A DNA stretch of 43,079 nt from Cohnella lubricantis (GCF_014212015.1 NZ_JACJVN010000041.1:1-43079); one strand, 5' to 3'; shown: positions 16,449 to 24,399, counted from the stretch's first letter. Program-made: numbers and translations. Notes: generated by a model from the sequence alone, not told the origin.

Positions 16449-17981
16449 TTATCCTCGGTTCTTGCTCGGCTTCTGTCCCGGCGCTAACCGTCTCTGATCG
16501 AAGGTTCCCGTCAATCGAGGACGCTTGGTCATCGACCACCACGGGGCTCGGATGAGCACGTCCTTCCACTCGCCGACTCGCGGCGTCGCCAGAGAAGCCA
16601 TATAAGGAAGGCCAATGGAGCGCAAGCTGCTCAAATGAAGCACGAGCGCGATAATGCCCATCATGATCCCAAGAAGACCAAGCGTCCCCGCCAGGAAGAT
16701 CATGGGGAACCGGAGCATCCGGATGGAATTGCTCGCGACATAACGCGGAATCATGCATGAAGCGATACCGGTCAACGCGACGACGATAACCATCGGCGCC
16801 GATACGAGTCCCGCCTGCACCGCCGACTCGCCGACGACGAGCGCCCCGACAATGCTGACTGCAGAACCGATCTGCTTCGGCAGCCGCAGACCCGCTTCGC
16901 GAAGCGCTTCGAAGCTTACCTCCATCAGAATCGCTTCAACCAGCGCAGGGAAAGGGACGTCCTCCCGCGAGCTCGCCATGCTGAATAACAAAGAGCTGGG
17001 CACCATCTCTTGGTGAAACGTTAGAACGGCTACATATAGAGAAGGCAGAAGCAAGGAGATCATGAGAAAGAAGTACCGGAGCCAGCGAATGAAGGTAGAG
17101 AAGATATACCGTTGATAGTAATCTTCCGCCGCCTGCATGAGAGACGAGAACGTGATTGGCGCCACCAGCGCGAATGGCGAGCCTTCGGTCAGAATGGCTA
17201 CCCGCCCCTCTAATAGGCTTGCGCAGACAACATCCGGCCGTTCCGTATCGAGCAATTGAGGGAAAGGCGAGTAGGGGTTGTCCTCGATGAATTCCTCAAT
17301 ATAAACGCTCTCCAGAATGCCATCCGCTTGAATGCGACTCAGCCGGGATTTGACCTCTTCGACAATCGCTGCATCGGCCACCCCCTGGATATACGCCACA
17401 ACGACATGGGTACGGGTATAGCCGCCGATTCGAACCGAGTCCATCTTGAGCTTGGGAGAACGGATGATACGGCGTATTTGGGACGTATTGATGCGAAGCG
17501 TCTCCGTAAATCCTTCGCGGGGCCCCCGAACGGCGGATTCTCCGGCAGGCTCTTCTACGGCTCTCATCTCCCACTTGGCCAATCCAAGCGCCAATGCGTT
17601 TAACTCTCCCTCGCAGAGCAAGATCGGGTAACCGTCCATTAGCCTGACAACACATTCGTCCAGGGTCTCAAGCTCCGAAGCATCCGACGCTTCGACCTTC
17701 TGCCGCAGCATCTCCTGAAGACCGATCGCTTCCAACGCATCCTCGCGCATGAGCGGAGCAATCACAAAATCTTCGATTCCCCTGTCGTCCGCCAAGCCAT
17801 CCACGAATATCAGCAGCGCGCTCGTTCTTCCTCCGATCTTGAAGGGACGATAGACGACATCGGAGCAAGAGGAGCAGACGGAACGGATCCATTGTTCATT
17901 CCGCGCCAGTTCAGCAGACAACGGCACCGGTTCTGGCTGCGGTTCGGTCTTGGCAGAACCGCGCATGCGATATCGAACCAT
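16449..17981 (-). CDS. gerA: GerA (GerAA-type) spore germination receptor subunit
   Basis: A protein of 510 residues. A soluble N-terminal domain (about 1-260) contains VYRPFKIGGRTSALLIFVDGL and DCVVRLMDGYPILLCEG-like segments. A membrane domain follows with the family signature LPSLYVAVLTFHQEMVPSSL and FPALVEAILMEVSFEALREAGLRLPK. In the GerA family this subunit assembles into the oligomeric channel that releases ions on germination. The ATG at 17981 follows GGAGGGGGAGGG. The frame extends to 18116, but that would start inside the upstream terminator and cover a sigmaG-type promoter. It is the first gene of the ger operon. Confidence 0.95.
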   Translation of the reverse strand: MVRYRMRGSAKTEPQPEPVPLSAELARNEQWIRSVCSSCSDVVYRPFKIGGRTSALLIFVDGLADDRGIEDFVIAPLMREDALEAIGLQEMLRQKVEASDASELETLDECVVRLMDGYPILLCEGELNALALGLAKWEMRAVEEPAGESAVRGPREGFTETLRINTSQIRRIIRSPKLKMDSVRIGGYTRTHVVVAYIQGVADAAIVEEVKSRLSRIQADGILESVYIEEFIEDNPYSPFPQLLDTERPDVVCASLLEGRVAILTEGSPFALVAPITFSSLMQAAEDYYQRYIFSTFIRWLRYFFLMISLLLPSLYVAVLTFHQEMVPSSLLFSMASSREDVPFPALVEAILMEVSFEALREAGLRLPKQIGSAVSIVGALVVGESAVQAGLVSAPMVIVVALTGIASCMIPRYVASNSIRMLRFPMIFLAGTLGLLGIMMGIIALVLHLSSLRSIGLPYMASLATPRVGEWKDVLIRAPWWSMTKRPRLTGTFDQRRLAPGQKPSKNRG

Positions 17982-18025
17982 GGCCCTCCCCCTCCTCGGC
18001 GTCTGCAAGGTCTTCGCGCAGACGA

Positions 18026-18055
18026 TAGGGTGTGCGAAGGATTTCTTTCTTATGC
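18026..18055 (-). promoter_or_regulatory. candidate sigmaG promoter of the ger operon
   Basis: Minus strand: GCATA (18051-18055), exactly 18 nt, then CACCCTA (18026-18032). The sigmaG consensus is GHATR-N18-CATNHTA, so only one base of the -10 deviates. It lies 45 nt before the gerA ATG. GerA-type operons are transcribed in the forespore by sigmaG. Confidence 0.6.
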
Positions 18056-18088
18056 AAATTTTGCTTGGGGAGGATAAACACGCCAAAG

Positions 18089-18113
18089 AAGCCGGAGCAT
18101 AAGCCCCCGGCTT
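18089..18113 (-). terminator. terminator of the tad-like operon
   Basis: Minus strand: AAGCCGG (18107-18113) pairs with CCGGCTT (18089-18095), with an 11-nt loop, followed by CTTTGG. It begins 17 nt after the stop of the last TadE-like gene. Confidence 0.6.
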
Positions 18114-18129
18114 CACTGGAGAGAGCTGA

Positions 18130-18612
18130 TTAATAGACCATTTCGGCCGCTCCCTTCAAGTCCCATTCCACGGGAGCGAGCACGCCGAACATTCGCGGAT
18201 AGACCACGTGGACGATAAGGATAACGCCTGGGCGGTTAAGCGTCGTCTCATAGCCGTATTCCGCATTGCGGTAAGTATAGGGGAATGTCTCCGCCTCATT
18301 CACGACGCGGAACGCCTTCACCTCTACCCGATCGCGCAGAAAGGCGTCTGCTTCGGGAGAGAAGTCCGCGCCAAGCCGCAAATTCGCTTGCAAATATTCG
18401 TTGGCTGCAGCCAGCGCTGCCGTCTCGTCGATCGACAGAATGCCAACCTCGAGCTTCTCCCGGTTCGCCATCTGGGCTGCCGCGTGCGCCGCACGGTCGA
18501 CCGCCCGCTTCCCTTCGTGCAGCGTTCCAAGCGCGGCTTCCTCATCCATCTGCAAGGCATGAAGCATCCACCAGATCACGATCATCAGCGCAGCAAATAC
18601 CAGTTTGTGCAT
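18130..18612 (-). CDS. TadE-like pseudopilin-type protein 2
   Basis: A protein of 160 residues. One N-terminal membrane helix (HKLVFAALMIVIWWMLHAL) is followed by an acidic, Ala-rich helical stretch (DEEAALGTLHEGKRAVDRAAHAAAQMANR) and a beta-rich C-terminal half. This is the architecture of TadE/TadF-like minor pilins or pseudopilins at the end of Tad operons, though I see no clear prepilin cleavage site. The ATG at 18612 lies just after GGGGAAGGGC. A longer frame would overlap the upstream gene. It is the last gene of the operon. The assignment is by position and topology. Confidence 0.65.
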   Translation of the reverse strand: MHKLVFAALMIVIWWMLHALQMDEEAALGTLHEGKRAVDRAAHAAAQMANREKLEVGILSIDETAALAAANEYLQANLRLGADFSPEADAFLRDRVEVKAFRVVNEAETFPYTYRNAEYGYETTLNRPGVILIVHVVYPRMFGVLAPVEWDLKGAAEMVY

Positions 18613-18652
18613 GCCCTTCCCCCGCTTCCAGCCTTCCCTTCCCCTACTAACT

Positions 18653-19078
18653 TCAAGGCACGTATTCACTCATCTTTAAGCCTGCCGCGGAGATGGTATC
18701 GCCGGCAGCCGGAGGCTCGATACCGATCAAGCGGTCAATATCCAGCAGGCTCTCGTACGGATAGCGAATGGCCAGCTTGATGCCGACTCCCCGAGGAAGG
18801 GGCGCAGCTGGCGTACGCGGGTCCGCTCCCGTCGTCGAATCGACCTCATATTGCAGCAAGGAAGGCTGAAACCCCCGCTGTGACAGGCGGTTCCTCGATT
18901 CGTCGATCATCGCATCATCGATGTACCCGTATCGGCCGCTGGCGCCAACCTCAAGCAAGTAATCCACCTCCTGCTGGAGAATGGCTTGCCGGATTAAGAG
19001 CACGTGCTTGTACACCGGCGAGAACATCAGCCAGCAGAACAGCGCGGCGAATAATACAAACACGAGCAGCTGCTTCAC
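18653..19078 (-). CDS. TadE-like pseudopilin-type protein 1
   Basis: A protein of 141 residues with an N-terminal membrane helix (QLLVFVLFAALFCWLMFSPVY) and an extracytoplasmic remainder with no recognised domain (EVGASGRYGYIDDAMIDESRNRL, then a Pro-rich loop and IKLAIRYPYESLLDI). Its GTG start overlaps the stop of the preceding micropeptide gene (GTGA), showing translational coupling. Its place in the operon suggests a TadE/TadG-like minor pilin role, which is inference. Confidence 0.65.
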   Translation of the reverse strand: MKQLLVFVLFAALFCWLMFSPVYKHVLLIRQAILQQEVDYLLEVGASGRYGYIDDAMIDESRNRLSQRGFQPSLLQYEVDSTTGADPRTPAAPLPRGVGIKLAIRYPYESLLDIDRLIGIEPPAAGDTISAAGLKMSEYVP

Positions 19079-19221
19079 GGGCTAATCCTGGAGATTCCGT
19101 CCGCGATGACGACGCCGGAAGATTGAATGCGCGACTCCGTCCCGCCGTTGCCGCGGGCTACGTTCATATAGATGGCGATGACCGTCATAATGAGCAGAAC
19201 GGTCATAAGGATCTGCCTCAA
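19075..19221 (-). CDS. 48-residue membrane micropeptide B (tad locus)
   Basis: A 48-residue peptide starting with TTG, with GGAGG 8 nt upstream. It begins MRQILMTVLLIMTVIAIYMN (one membrane helix) and ends in a polar Gly/Ser/Ile-rich tail (RGNGGTESRIQSSGVV and onward). It is a paralogue of the peptide just upstream, with the same length, the shared opening MRxILxTV and a shared G-T-x-x-R-I motif about ten residues past the helix. It overlaps the next gene by 4 nt. No named family is recognised. By position it could be the pilin-like subunit, but it lacks the Gly-x4-Glu cleavage site of Flp pilins. Confidence 0.7.
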   Translation of the reverse strand: MRQILMTVLLIMTVIAIYMNVARGNGGTESRIQSSGVVIADGISRISP

Positions 19222-19252
19222 TTGAAATCCCTCCTTGCTCACCGAATCAGGA

Positions 19253-19402
19253 TCACGGCGCCAGCTCGCCCAGCTTCGTGTTCGCCGCCGTGCCTTGCGT
19301 CTCGATCCGAGCTTTGGTGCCGGTCGAATCTTTGGTAATGATGTTCGTGAACATCACCGCGACCACGATCAGCATCATGACGGTAATGAGAATGTTCCGC
19401 AT
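19253..19402 (-). CDS. 49-residue membrane micropeptide A (tad locus)
   Basis: A 49-residue peptide with an ATG start and GGGAGG 8 nt upstream. It begins MRNILITVMMLIVVAVMFTN (one membrane helix), followed by IITKDSTGTKARIETQGTAA and ending KLGELAP. It lies between tadC and its paralogue, with a 31-nt gap to the latter. Proper ribosome binding sites on both copies and the protein-level resemblance to micropeptide B show that both are real genes. The function is unknown; see micropeptide B. Confidence 0.72.
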   Translation of the reverse strand: MRNILITVMMLIVVAVMFTNIITKDSTGTKARIETQGTAANTKLGELAP

Positions 19403-19430
19403 GCTTCCAACCTCCCTTCGCATCGCAGAT

Positions 19431-20324
19431 CTAGGAATTCAGAACGTCGAACAGCTGCCTCGATTGCTGAACCCACGGGTACAGGAACACCTGGAACGTA
19501 TACAGAATGGGCAAGCCCGCCAGCACGAACAGCGCATAGGATACTGTCTCCTTGCGGCCGGCCTTAGCCAGTTCGATCTTGGCCTTGTATTCCTTAACCG
19601 ATTCCCGCAGCATGTCGAATACTTCGCCGGACTCGTTCAGCCGAAGCGAGCGGATTGTCTCCGCGAATCCGTAGGCTTCGCTAGTGCCTAGACGTTCCTT
19701 GAACCGGCTGATGGCGCCTTCCGGATCGTAATACCATTCGTTCAGCATCAGCTGCAGCTCCCACTTCATCAGCCTCGTGTACGGGAGGCATCGCATTAGC
19801 TTCCCATGCAGGTGGAGCCGGGAGCCTGCGTAATAGAGCAGTTGGTTGCTAATTAGCACGATCTCCCGGCGAATGCGGTCAGCCCTGTATCGCTTGACCG
19901 CTTCCAGGCCGAAGCGGTCGAAGTACACGAGAATCGCCGCTCCTAGCATGGCGGTCTCCGCATAGCCGGCTTGCAGCCCGGAGAGAGCCCCCGCTTCCTC
20001 TATGGCGTATGCGGCGATTGCCGCCAACGGGAGCAATGCCAACGCAGTGCGACGCAACGCCAAGTACCACTCTGCCGGCCAGCGGAGTCCGCAGCCTGCC
20101 AGGAGCGCGCTCCGCTCGCGAAGCGGCTGGGAATCGCGATGGCTGCCCGTCAAGCGGAGCAACCATAGCGGTGGCTGCCGGCGGTGAAGCGCTCTTCGCG
20201 CGATTCGCCAACGGGGCCGGCGTGCGGACAAGTGCCGAAGCAGCAGCCCGATCCCGATCGCGGCGAGCACGAATTGAACCGCGAACCCCAGCGTGTAATA
20301 CAGCCCAGTATCATACTGTGCCAT
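19431..20324 (-). CDS. tadC: TadC-like type II secretion F-domain membrane protein
   Basis: A protein of 297 residues. There is an N-terminal membrane helix, an Arg-rich cytoplasmic segment, two helices at about 90-140, a long cytoplasmic helical domain (RIRREIVLISNQLLYYAGSRLHLHGKLMRCLPYTR..., LRLNESGEVFDMLRESVKEYKAKIELAKAG) and a C-terminal helix (SYALFVLAGLPILYTFQVF). This is the T2SSF/TadC plan of an inner-membrane platform protein that works with TadB and the TadA/CpaF ATPase. The ribosome binding site is weak. It follows tadB by 62 nt. Confidence 0.78.
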   Translation of the reverse strand: MAQYDTGLYYTLGFAVQFVLAAIGIGLLLRHLSARRPRWRIARRALHRRQPPLWLLRLTGSHRDSQPLRERSALLAGCGLRWPAEWYLALRRTALALLPLAAIAAYAIEEAGALSGLQAGYAETAMLGAAILVYFDRFGLEAVKRYRADRIRREIVLISNQLLYYAGSRLHLHGKLMRCLPYTRLMKWELQLMLNEWYYDPEGAISRFKERLGTSEAYGFAETIRSLRLNESGEVFDMLRESVKEYKAKIELAKAGRKETVSYALFVLAGLPILYTFQVFLYPWVQQSRQLFDVLNS

Positions 20325-20386
20325 CGTTCTTCATCGGCTCCTCTCATACCGGGCGCTTCCGGCGCATCGCCGGCGCTATCAGGCTG

Positions 20387-21322
20387 CTACAGCTTGCGGC
20401 GGGACAAATAAACCCCCATCAGAAACGAGATGAACATGAGCACGACCGCGTTGAGAAGCATGCCTCTGCCGACAGGGTCCGTGATGTAGGAACGATAGCT
20501 GGCTTCTCCGTTCATCCGAAAGTTGACGGCAAGGAACAAGACCAGGAACAAGAGCGGCGAGAAATTAGCCAGCCGAATCTCCAGCAGCCGGTGGCGCTCC
20601 GCTTGCTCTTCCATCCGCGACTTGCGCATATCGCCGATCAATTCCTTCAAATTGTCCGCGATGTCGTTCCCTTCCGTCAGCGCGACGCCGAGCATGTTCG
20701 CGAAGTAGTCCGCCCATACGTTGCCGACGGCCATCGCGAAGCGCCGCAAGCTCCCCTCATCGTTCCCTTTGACGCATAAGTTGCGGTACAGCTGCTCGAA
20801 TACCGATTGAATCTCGCCGGTCAGATGCCTCTCTTCGACCGCCTTCTGCAGCGATGTCCGAATATGCCGTCTTCCCGTGATGAGATAGCTTTGATAGAAC
20901 AGCTCCAGCGCCGGCAGAAATTCAAGGCGGGTCGCCATCTGCCGATTGATCAGCCGAAACCTCAGCAAGCCATAAGGCAACAGCGCCAGCATCGCACTAA
21001 ACAGCGCAGCCGAACGGAGAGATTGAAAAAGCGACCAGCCAGCGACGGCTCCTCCCAAGCCGAGCAGCAGAGAAAGCAAAGCAAACTTCTCGACAGTCAT
21101 CGTCCAGCCTGCGGCGCCGAGCAGATCGGCAACACGGTTATATGGCTTGCCAAGTCTGGACAGATAGCCGGCGACCGCAGTCCGCCAGGAAGACTCGCGC
21201 CTCGATTCCAGCCGCCGGTGCCGGAACAGGGAGTCCAATCCGGCGCTGAACCAACCATAGAAAGCGATAAATAAAAAGGTGAACAGGACGATCAGCAGCA
21301 GCGGAACCGTGTACCTGTCAAT
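20387..21322 (-). CDS. tadB: TadB-like type II secretion F-domain membrane protein
   Basis: A protein of 311 residues. An N-terminal helix (YTVPLLLIVLFTFLFIAFYGWF), a pair of helices at about 85-130, a cytoplasmic T2SSF domain (GRRHIRTSLQKAVEERHL ... MLGVALTEGNDIADNLKELIGDMR) and C-terminal helices match the TadB platform protein. The start is unusual. No ATG, GTG or TTG lies in frame at the gene junction, but an ATT at 21322 has AAGGGAGG 8 nt upstream and overlaps the cpaF stop as ATTGA. Upstream in-frame alternatives would begin deep inside cpaF, for example a TTG near 21409. Confidence 0.75.
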   Translation of the reverse strand: MDRYTVPLLLIVLFTFLFIAFYGWFSAGLDSLFRHRRLESRRESSWRTAVAGYLSRLGKPYNRVADLLGAAGWTMTVEKFALLSLLLGLGGAVAGWSLFQSLRSAALFSAMLALLPYGLLRFRLINRQMATRLEFLPALELFYQSYLITGRRHIRTSLQKAVEERHLTGEIQSVFEQLYRNLCVKGNDEGSLRRFAMAVGNVWADYFANMLGVALTEGNDIADNLKELIGDMRKSRMEEQAERHRLLEIRLANFSPLLFLVLFLAVNFRMNGEASYRSYITDPVGRGMLLNAVVLMFISFLMGVYLSRRKL

Positions 21323-22730
21323 CGGAAAGACCTCCCTTCCGCCGATAGCGTTCGAACGCGGCAGAGTCGGCGCGCCGGATTCGTTCCCAGGCGCGGGCAG
21401 AGAAATCAAGCGGCAGCTCCCACGAGTCCCGACTATCGTCATAACGGGCCAGATCGCGCACAACGACGTCTCCGCCTTCCCAAGCGAACTCCCCGATCCG
21501 GACGAGCTTGCGGCAGTCTCCGACCATCCGCATCTCGAAGCCGATCTGGGTCACCATCTCGGCGATCCGCTTGGTCAGACGCGTTGGATTCATGCCGCGG
21601 CCGTCCAGCATGCACATGTCCGTGATCGTCTCAGGCACATCCTCCAACGCATTCGCGTGGACAGACGTAATGCTGCCTTCATGACCGCGCGTGCAAGCGC
21701 GAACGTAGATGTTCGCGTCCTCATCGCGAATCTCCGCATGGCATATCCGCTGCGGAGACTGCCGCAGCGCCAGCTTGAACGCCTGGCGGGAGCCATGGAG
21801 CGGATCGTCCTCTTCCGCTTCGTACTCGATCACGTTCTTCTCCGGGAAGTCCTTGGCCAGCCGAAGCTCATATCGGCCTTCGATCGTGACGATCCGCTCT
21901 TCATCTGGCATGGCGGCGATCATCGCCTTGATGAAGTGGGTCTTCCCCGTATTCGTCGCCCCGATGACGACCATATTGAACCGGGAGCGAATCAAGGCCC
22001 CGAGCAGTTCGCGAATCTCATCATTAATAGTGCGGTACTCGGGCCGGCACAGCGTCTCCAGCTCAAATCTGCGCACCGTGTAGAAGCGGATCGTAAGCGT
22101 CGGCTGCGCCGTGAATCCGAAGCCGGTCATCGTCACGCGGGAGCCGTCCAGCAGCAGTACCTCCGCCCATCGCTTGCGCGGATTGATTCGGTCGTTGTTA
22201 AACAGCACCAGATTCTGCTGGATACGTTCCACTTGCGAGATATCGTCGAACCGATAGACCGAAGGATATGCCTTCCCGTCGCGCACCTCGAAGATGCGCG
22301 TCCCGACGACCTGCACCTCCTCTAGACCCTCCCGGTCGCGAAGCACCAGCTCCAGCACGTTCAGCCCGATCACTTCCGCGAACAACGCTTCCGCCAGCGT
22401 GCCGTACTGCATCGGCCCGAGCGCATAGTGCTGAAGCCGCTTCTTCATGACCCAGTCTGATAATACGGCCAGCATCTCCGAGCGCTCCTGCGGGAACCCG
22501 ATCACCGCGCGGTTCAGCTTCTCCGCATACTTCCGGCGTTCTTCCTCGCTCCAGCCCCTCGGCGCCGCAAGCATCTGCCGCGCTTCTTCCTTCAACTCCT
22601 GCACATCAAGCCGGCCGCCTTCCGGCATGCGCAGCACCGCAGCCGCAGCCGGCATCTCTCCCTCCGCCTGCAGCTTGGAGGCGTAGGCCGCAGCCGAGAA
22701 CCGCGTCGGCCTATCATCCGCGGCCATCAT
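21318..22730 (-). CDS. cpaF: CpaF/TadA-type secretion ATPase
   Basis: A protein of 470 residues, a type II/IV secretion ATPase that would power assembly of a Tad-like pilus or secretion system at the membrane. The N-terminal 100 residues are variable. The ATPase core has a Walker A (GATNTGKTHF, about 256-265), an Asp-box region (EGRYELRLAKDFPEKNVIEY), LRQSPQRICHAEIRDEDA as Walker B, and RGHEGSITSVHANALEDV in place of the usual TGHDGSLTTIHAN. The start ATG at 22730 overlaps the cpaE stop (ATGATGG). The long frame upstream of it is a shadow over cpaE. Confidence 0.88.
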   Translation of the reverse strand: MMAADDRPTRFSAAAYASKLQAEGEMPAAAAVLRMPEGGRLDVQELKEEARQMLAAPRGWSEEERRKYAEKLNRAVIGFPQERSEMLAVLSDWVMKKRLQHYALGPMQYGTLAEALFAEVIGLNVLELVLRDREGLEEVQVVGTRIFEVRDGKAYPSVYRFDDISQVERIQQNLVLFNNDRINPRKRWAEVLLLDGSRVTMTGFGFTAQPTLTIRFYTVRRFELETLCRPEYRTINDEIRELLGALIRSRFNMVVIGATNTGKTHFIKAMIAAMPDEERIVTIEGRYELRLAKDFPEKNVIEYEAEEDDPLHGSRQAFKLALRQSPQRICHAEIRDEDANIYVRACTRGHEGSITSVHANALEDVPETITDMCMLDGRGMNPTRLTKRIAEMVTQIGFEMRMVGDCRKLVRIGEFAWEGGDVVVRDLARYDDSRDSWELPLDFSARAWERIRRADSAAFERYRRKGGLSD

Positions 22731-23572
22731 CCGCCTCGGCTCCGATGCATCATTAATCGGCGCATCCACGGACGCTCCGTCCGCTGGAGCCGCTCGCTCC
22801 AGTTCAGCCTCTTCAACAGCGGATCTGCCACTTGATCGAAAGCCTGCGCATGCCGCTCCTCCATCGCCAGCCATTCGTCCAGCCGCCCGCTGTCCAGCTG
22901 CAGATGAAGGCTCTCCTTCAGCTTCAGCTCCGAGAATGAGACGCATCCCGTCTCCTTGCGAATCTCCTTCATACCGAACCCTCCCGAATGCGGATATGCC
23001 CCTTGCAGTAGCACGAGCTGGAACTGCTCTTGAGCGATGCCGAATTGTGCTCCGACTTGGCCGGTCCATCGGTTAACATCTTCCTGGAAGTGGGACAGGC
23101 TTCCCGTCGTCACGAGACAACGGTGATCCGCTTCGCGCATGGCGCAGACCGTAGCCGCATTGTCCCAATAAGCGCTCACGTCCGCGATCGTCAGATCGAA
23201 CGCTTCCCGCGACGCCTGAAGCAGCCTCTCGATCTGCTCCGGCTCGTAATACTCCGCTTGATCGCGGGCCAAGTTGCCGAACAAGACGTGCAAGCCGTTC
23301 AGCCGCGAAGGAGCGAACGAGTATTGCCTCAGCTTGTCCCCAGTCAGCGTTCCCGCCTTCAGCTCCGGACGCAGTCCGTCCAGCGTCACTTCCGGCTTGT
23401 CGATGCCTAGATACAGATGGGTCTTGGCACTCTTCAAGTTAAGGCAGAGGAACCCGACCCGCTTGCCGGTCATCGTCGCGATGCGGAACGCCGTGCCGAA
23501 CGCGGTGACCGAAGTGCCGATGTTGGGCGTCGATCCCGCGAAAGCCACCAGCTTGCCTGCCGCTGCGCTCAT
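22727..23572 (-). CDS. CpaE-like protein with degenerate P-loop
   Basis: A protein of 281 residues placed where Tad operons carry the MinD/ParA-like localisation ATPase CpaE (TadZ). The fold is recognisable: a P-loop-like region near residue 14, RVGFLCLNLKSA as switch I region, LNGLHVLFGN, and FDLTIADVSAYWDNA as the DxxD segment. However, the P-loop reads STPNIGTSVTA instead of KGGVGKTT and lacks both lysines, so ATP hydrolysis is doubtful. Its ATG overlaps the cpaB stop and its stop overlaps the cpaF start, indicating tight coupling. Confidence 0.72.
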   Translation of the reverse strand: MSAAAGKLVAFAGSTPNIGTSVTAFGTAFRIATMTGKRVGFLCLNLKSAKTHLYLGIDKPEVTLDGLRPELKAGTLTGDKLRQYSFAPSRLNGLHVLFGNLARDQAEYYEPEQIERLLQASREAFDLTIADVSAYWDNAATVCAMREADHRCLVTTGSLSHFQEDVNRWTGQVGAQFGIAQEQFQLVLLQGAYPHSGGFGMKEIRKETGCVSFSELKLKESLHLQLDSGRLDEWLAMEERHAQAFDQVADPLLKRLNWSERLQRTERPWMRRLMMHRSRGG

Positions 23573-24288
23573 TGTCCCGCCTCCTTCCCGTTCGGGCTGA
23601 ATGCCGAAGCCTCGAACGCGATAATCAGCTTAGCGCTTCCGTCCTTGCAAGCCGAATCGAGCGCCAGCCACTGCGCTTCCGTCAAGTTCAGATTAACCGA
23701 GTCGATGCTGCCGTTCGCGTCTCGGCGGGATGCGTACAGCTGCTCTTCGTCACCCTCCACCAGCGACTGCAGACCGGAACGATCCGGATTCTCGAGCTCC
23801 ATGTTGGCCGCCGTCTTCACCGCAGCGACTACCACCGGCTCAGGATAGAGCCGGCGCGACGGGCCTAACTCAGACGAGACGAACACGCTCGCCCAGTCTC
23901 CCGCGCGAAGCCCGTTGGACACCGACTTCACATATTCGCGCGGAATCTGGAAGGTTGCCTCCCCTTCGCGCGGCAAGAGCGGGAAGCGGCTGATCTTCCA
24001 GCCCAGCAGCGGCTCGCCTCCCCCCAGCGGGGCGAACGTCTGCATGCCTTCGGCGTCTTCCACCCGCCGGATCATGTCTTGATCCAATGACCCGCGCGGA
24101 ATGGACGCCACTGTCAGCATCCCCTTGTCCAGAATCGTGCCGGCGGGCACGAATTGTCTCGGGACAACGATCTCTTCCGTCTCTTCCAGCCGAATGTGCC
24201 GAAGTTGCAGCAGATAGACGCCATAAACGAGCAGACCCGACAGCAGGGCTGCGGATAAGCTGATGACCATTTGGCGTTTGCGATTCAC
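23569..24288 (-). CDS. cpaB: CpaB-like SAF-domain protein
   Basis: A protein of 239 residues. A membrane helix (VISLSAALLSGLLVYGVYLL) is followed by a SAF domain (EEIVVPRQFVPAGTILDKGMLTVASIP) and an RcpC/CpaB-like C-terminal half (IPREYVKSVSNGLRAGDWASVFV). CpaB/RcpC proteins are periplasmic or wall-facing parts of Tad machines. The GTG at 24288 directly follows AAGAGGAGGATT and is preferred to the longer frame. It is the first gene of the operon, behind a promoter and a strong hairpin. Confidence 0.82.
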   Translation of the reverse strand: MNRKRQMVISLSAALLSGLLVYGVYLLQLRHIRLEETEEIVVPRQFVPAGTILDKGMLTVASIPRGSLDQDMIRRVEDAEGMQTFAPLGGGEPLLGWKISRFPLLPREGEATFQIPREYVKSVSNGLRAGDWASVFVSSELGPSRRLYPEPVVVAAVKTAANMELENPDRSGLQSLVEGDEEQLYASRRDANGSIDSVNLNLTEAQWLALDSACKDGSAKLIIAFEASAFSPNGKEAGQ

Positions 24289-24309
24289 AATCCATCCTCC
24301 TCTTCTCGA

Positions 24310-24367
24310 TAAAAAACAAAAAGAACGCAAGCGAGTGAGAGTCGAGCTCTCCTTCGCCTGCGTTCTT
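24310..24367 (-). terminator. strong terminator or attenuator upstream of cpaB
   Basis: Minus strand: AAGAACGCA (24359-24367) pairs with TGCGTTCTT (24321-24329), extended inside by GCGA/TCGC and GAGAG/CTCTC, then TTTTTGTTTTTT. It could end the MBL-hydrolase transcript. However, a good promoter (24400-24428) lies between that gene and this hairpin, so it may be a leader attenuator of the tad operon. An alternative short hairpin CTGCG-AAGAA-CGCAG would break its 5' arm. Confidence 0.85.
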
Positions 24368-24399
24368 CGCAGCCGTAAATCGTAAACCTTGGTATCGCT

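Noticed and set aside
17982-18116. N-terminal extension of GerA to 18116
   Set aside because: It would begin inside a terminator hairpin and span a sigmaG-type promoter. The ATG at 17981 has a far better ribosome binding site.
22731-23069. 113-residue N-terminal extension of CpaF
   Set aside because: It overlaps the whole 3' part of the cpaE-like gene in another frame. An ATGA-type coupled start at 22730 is available.
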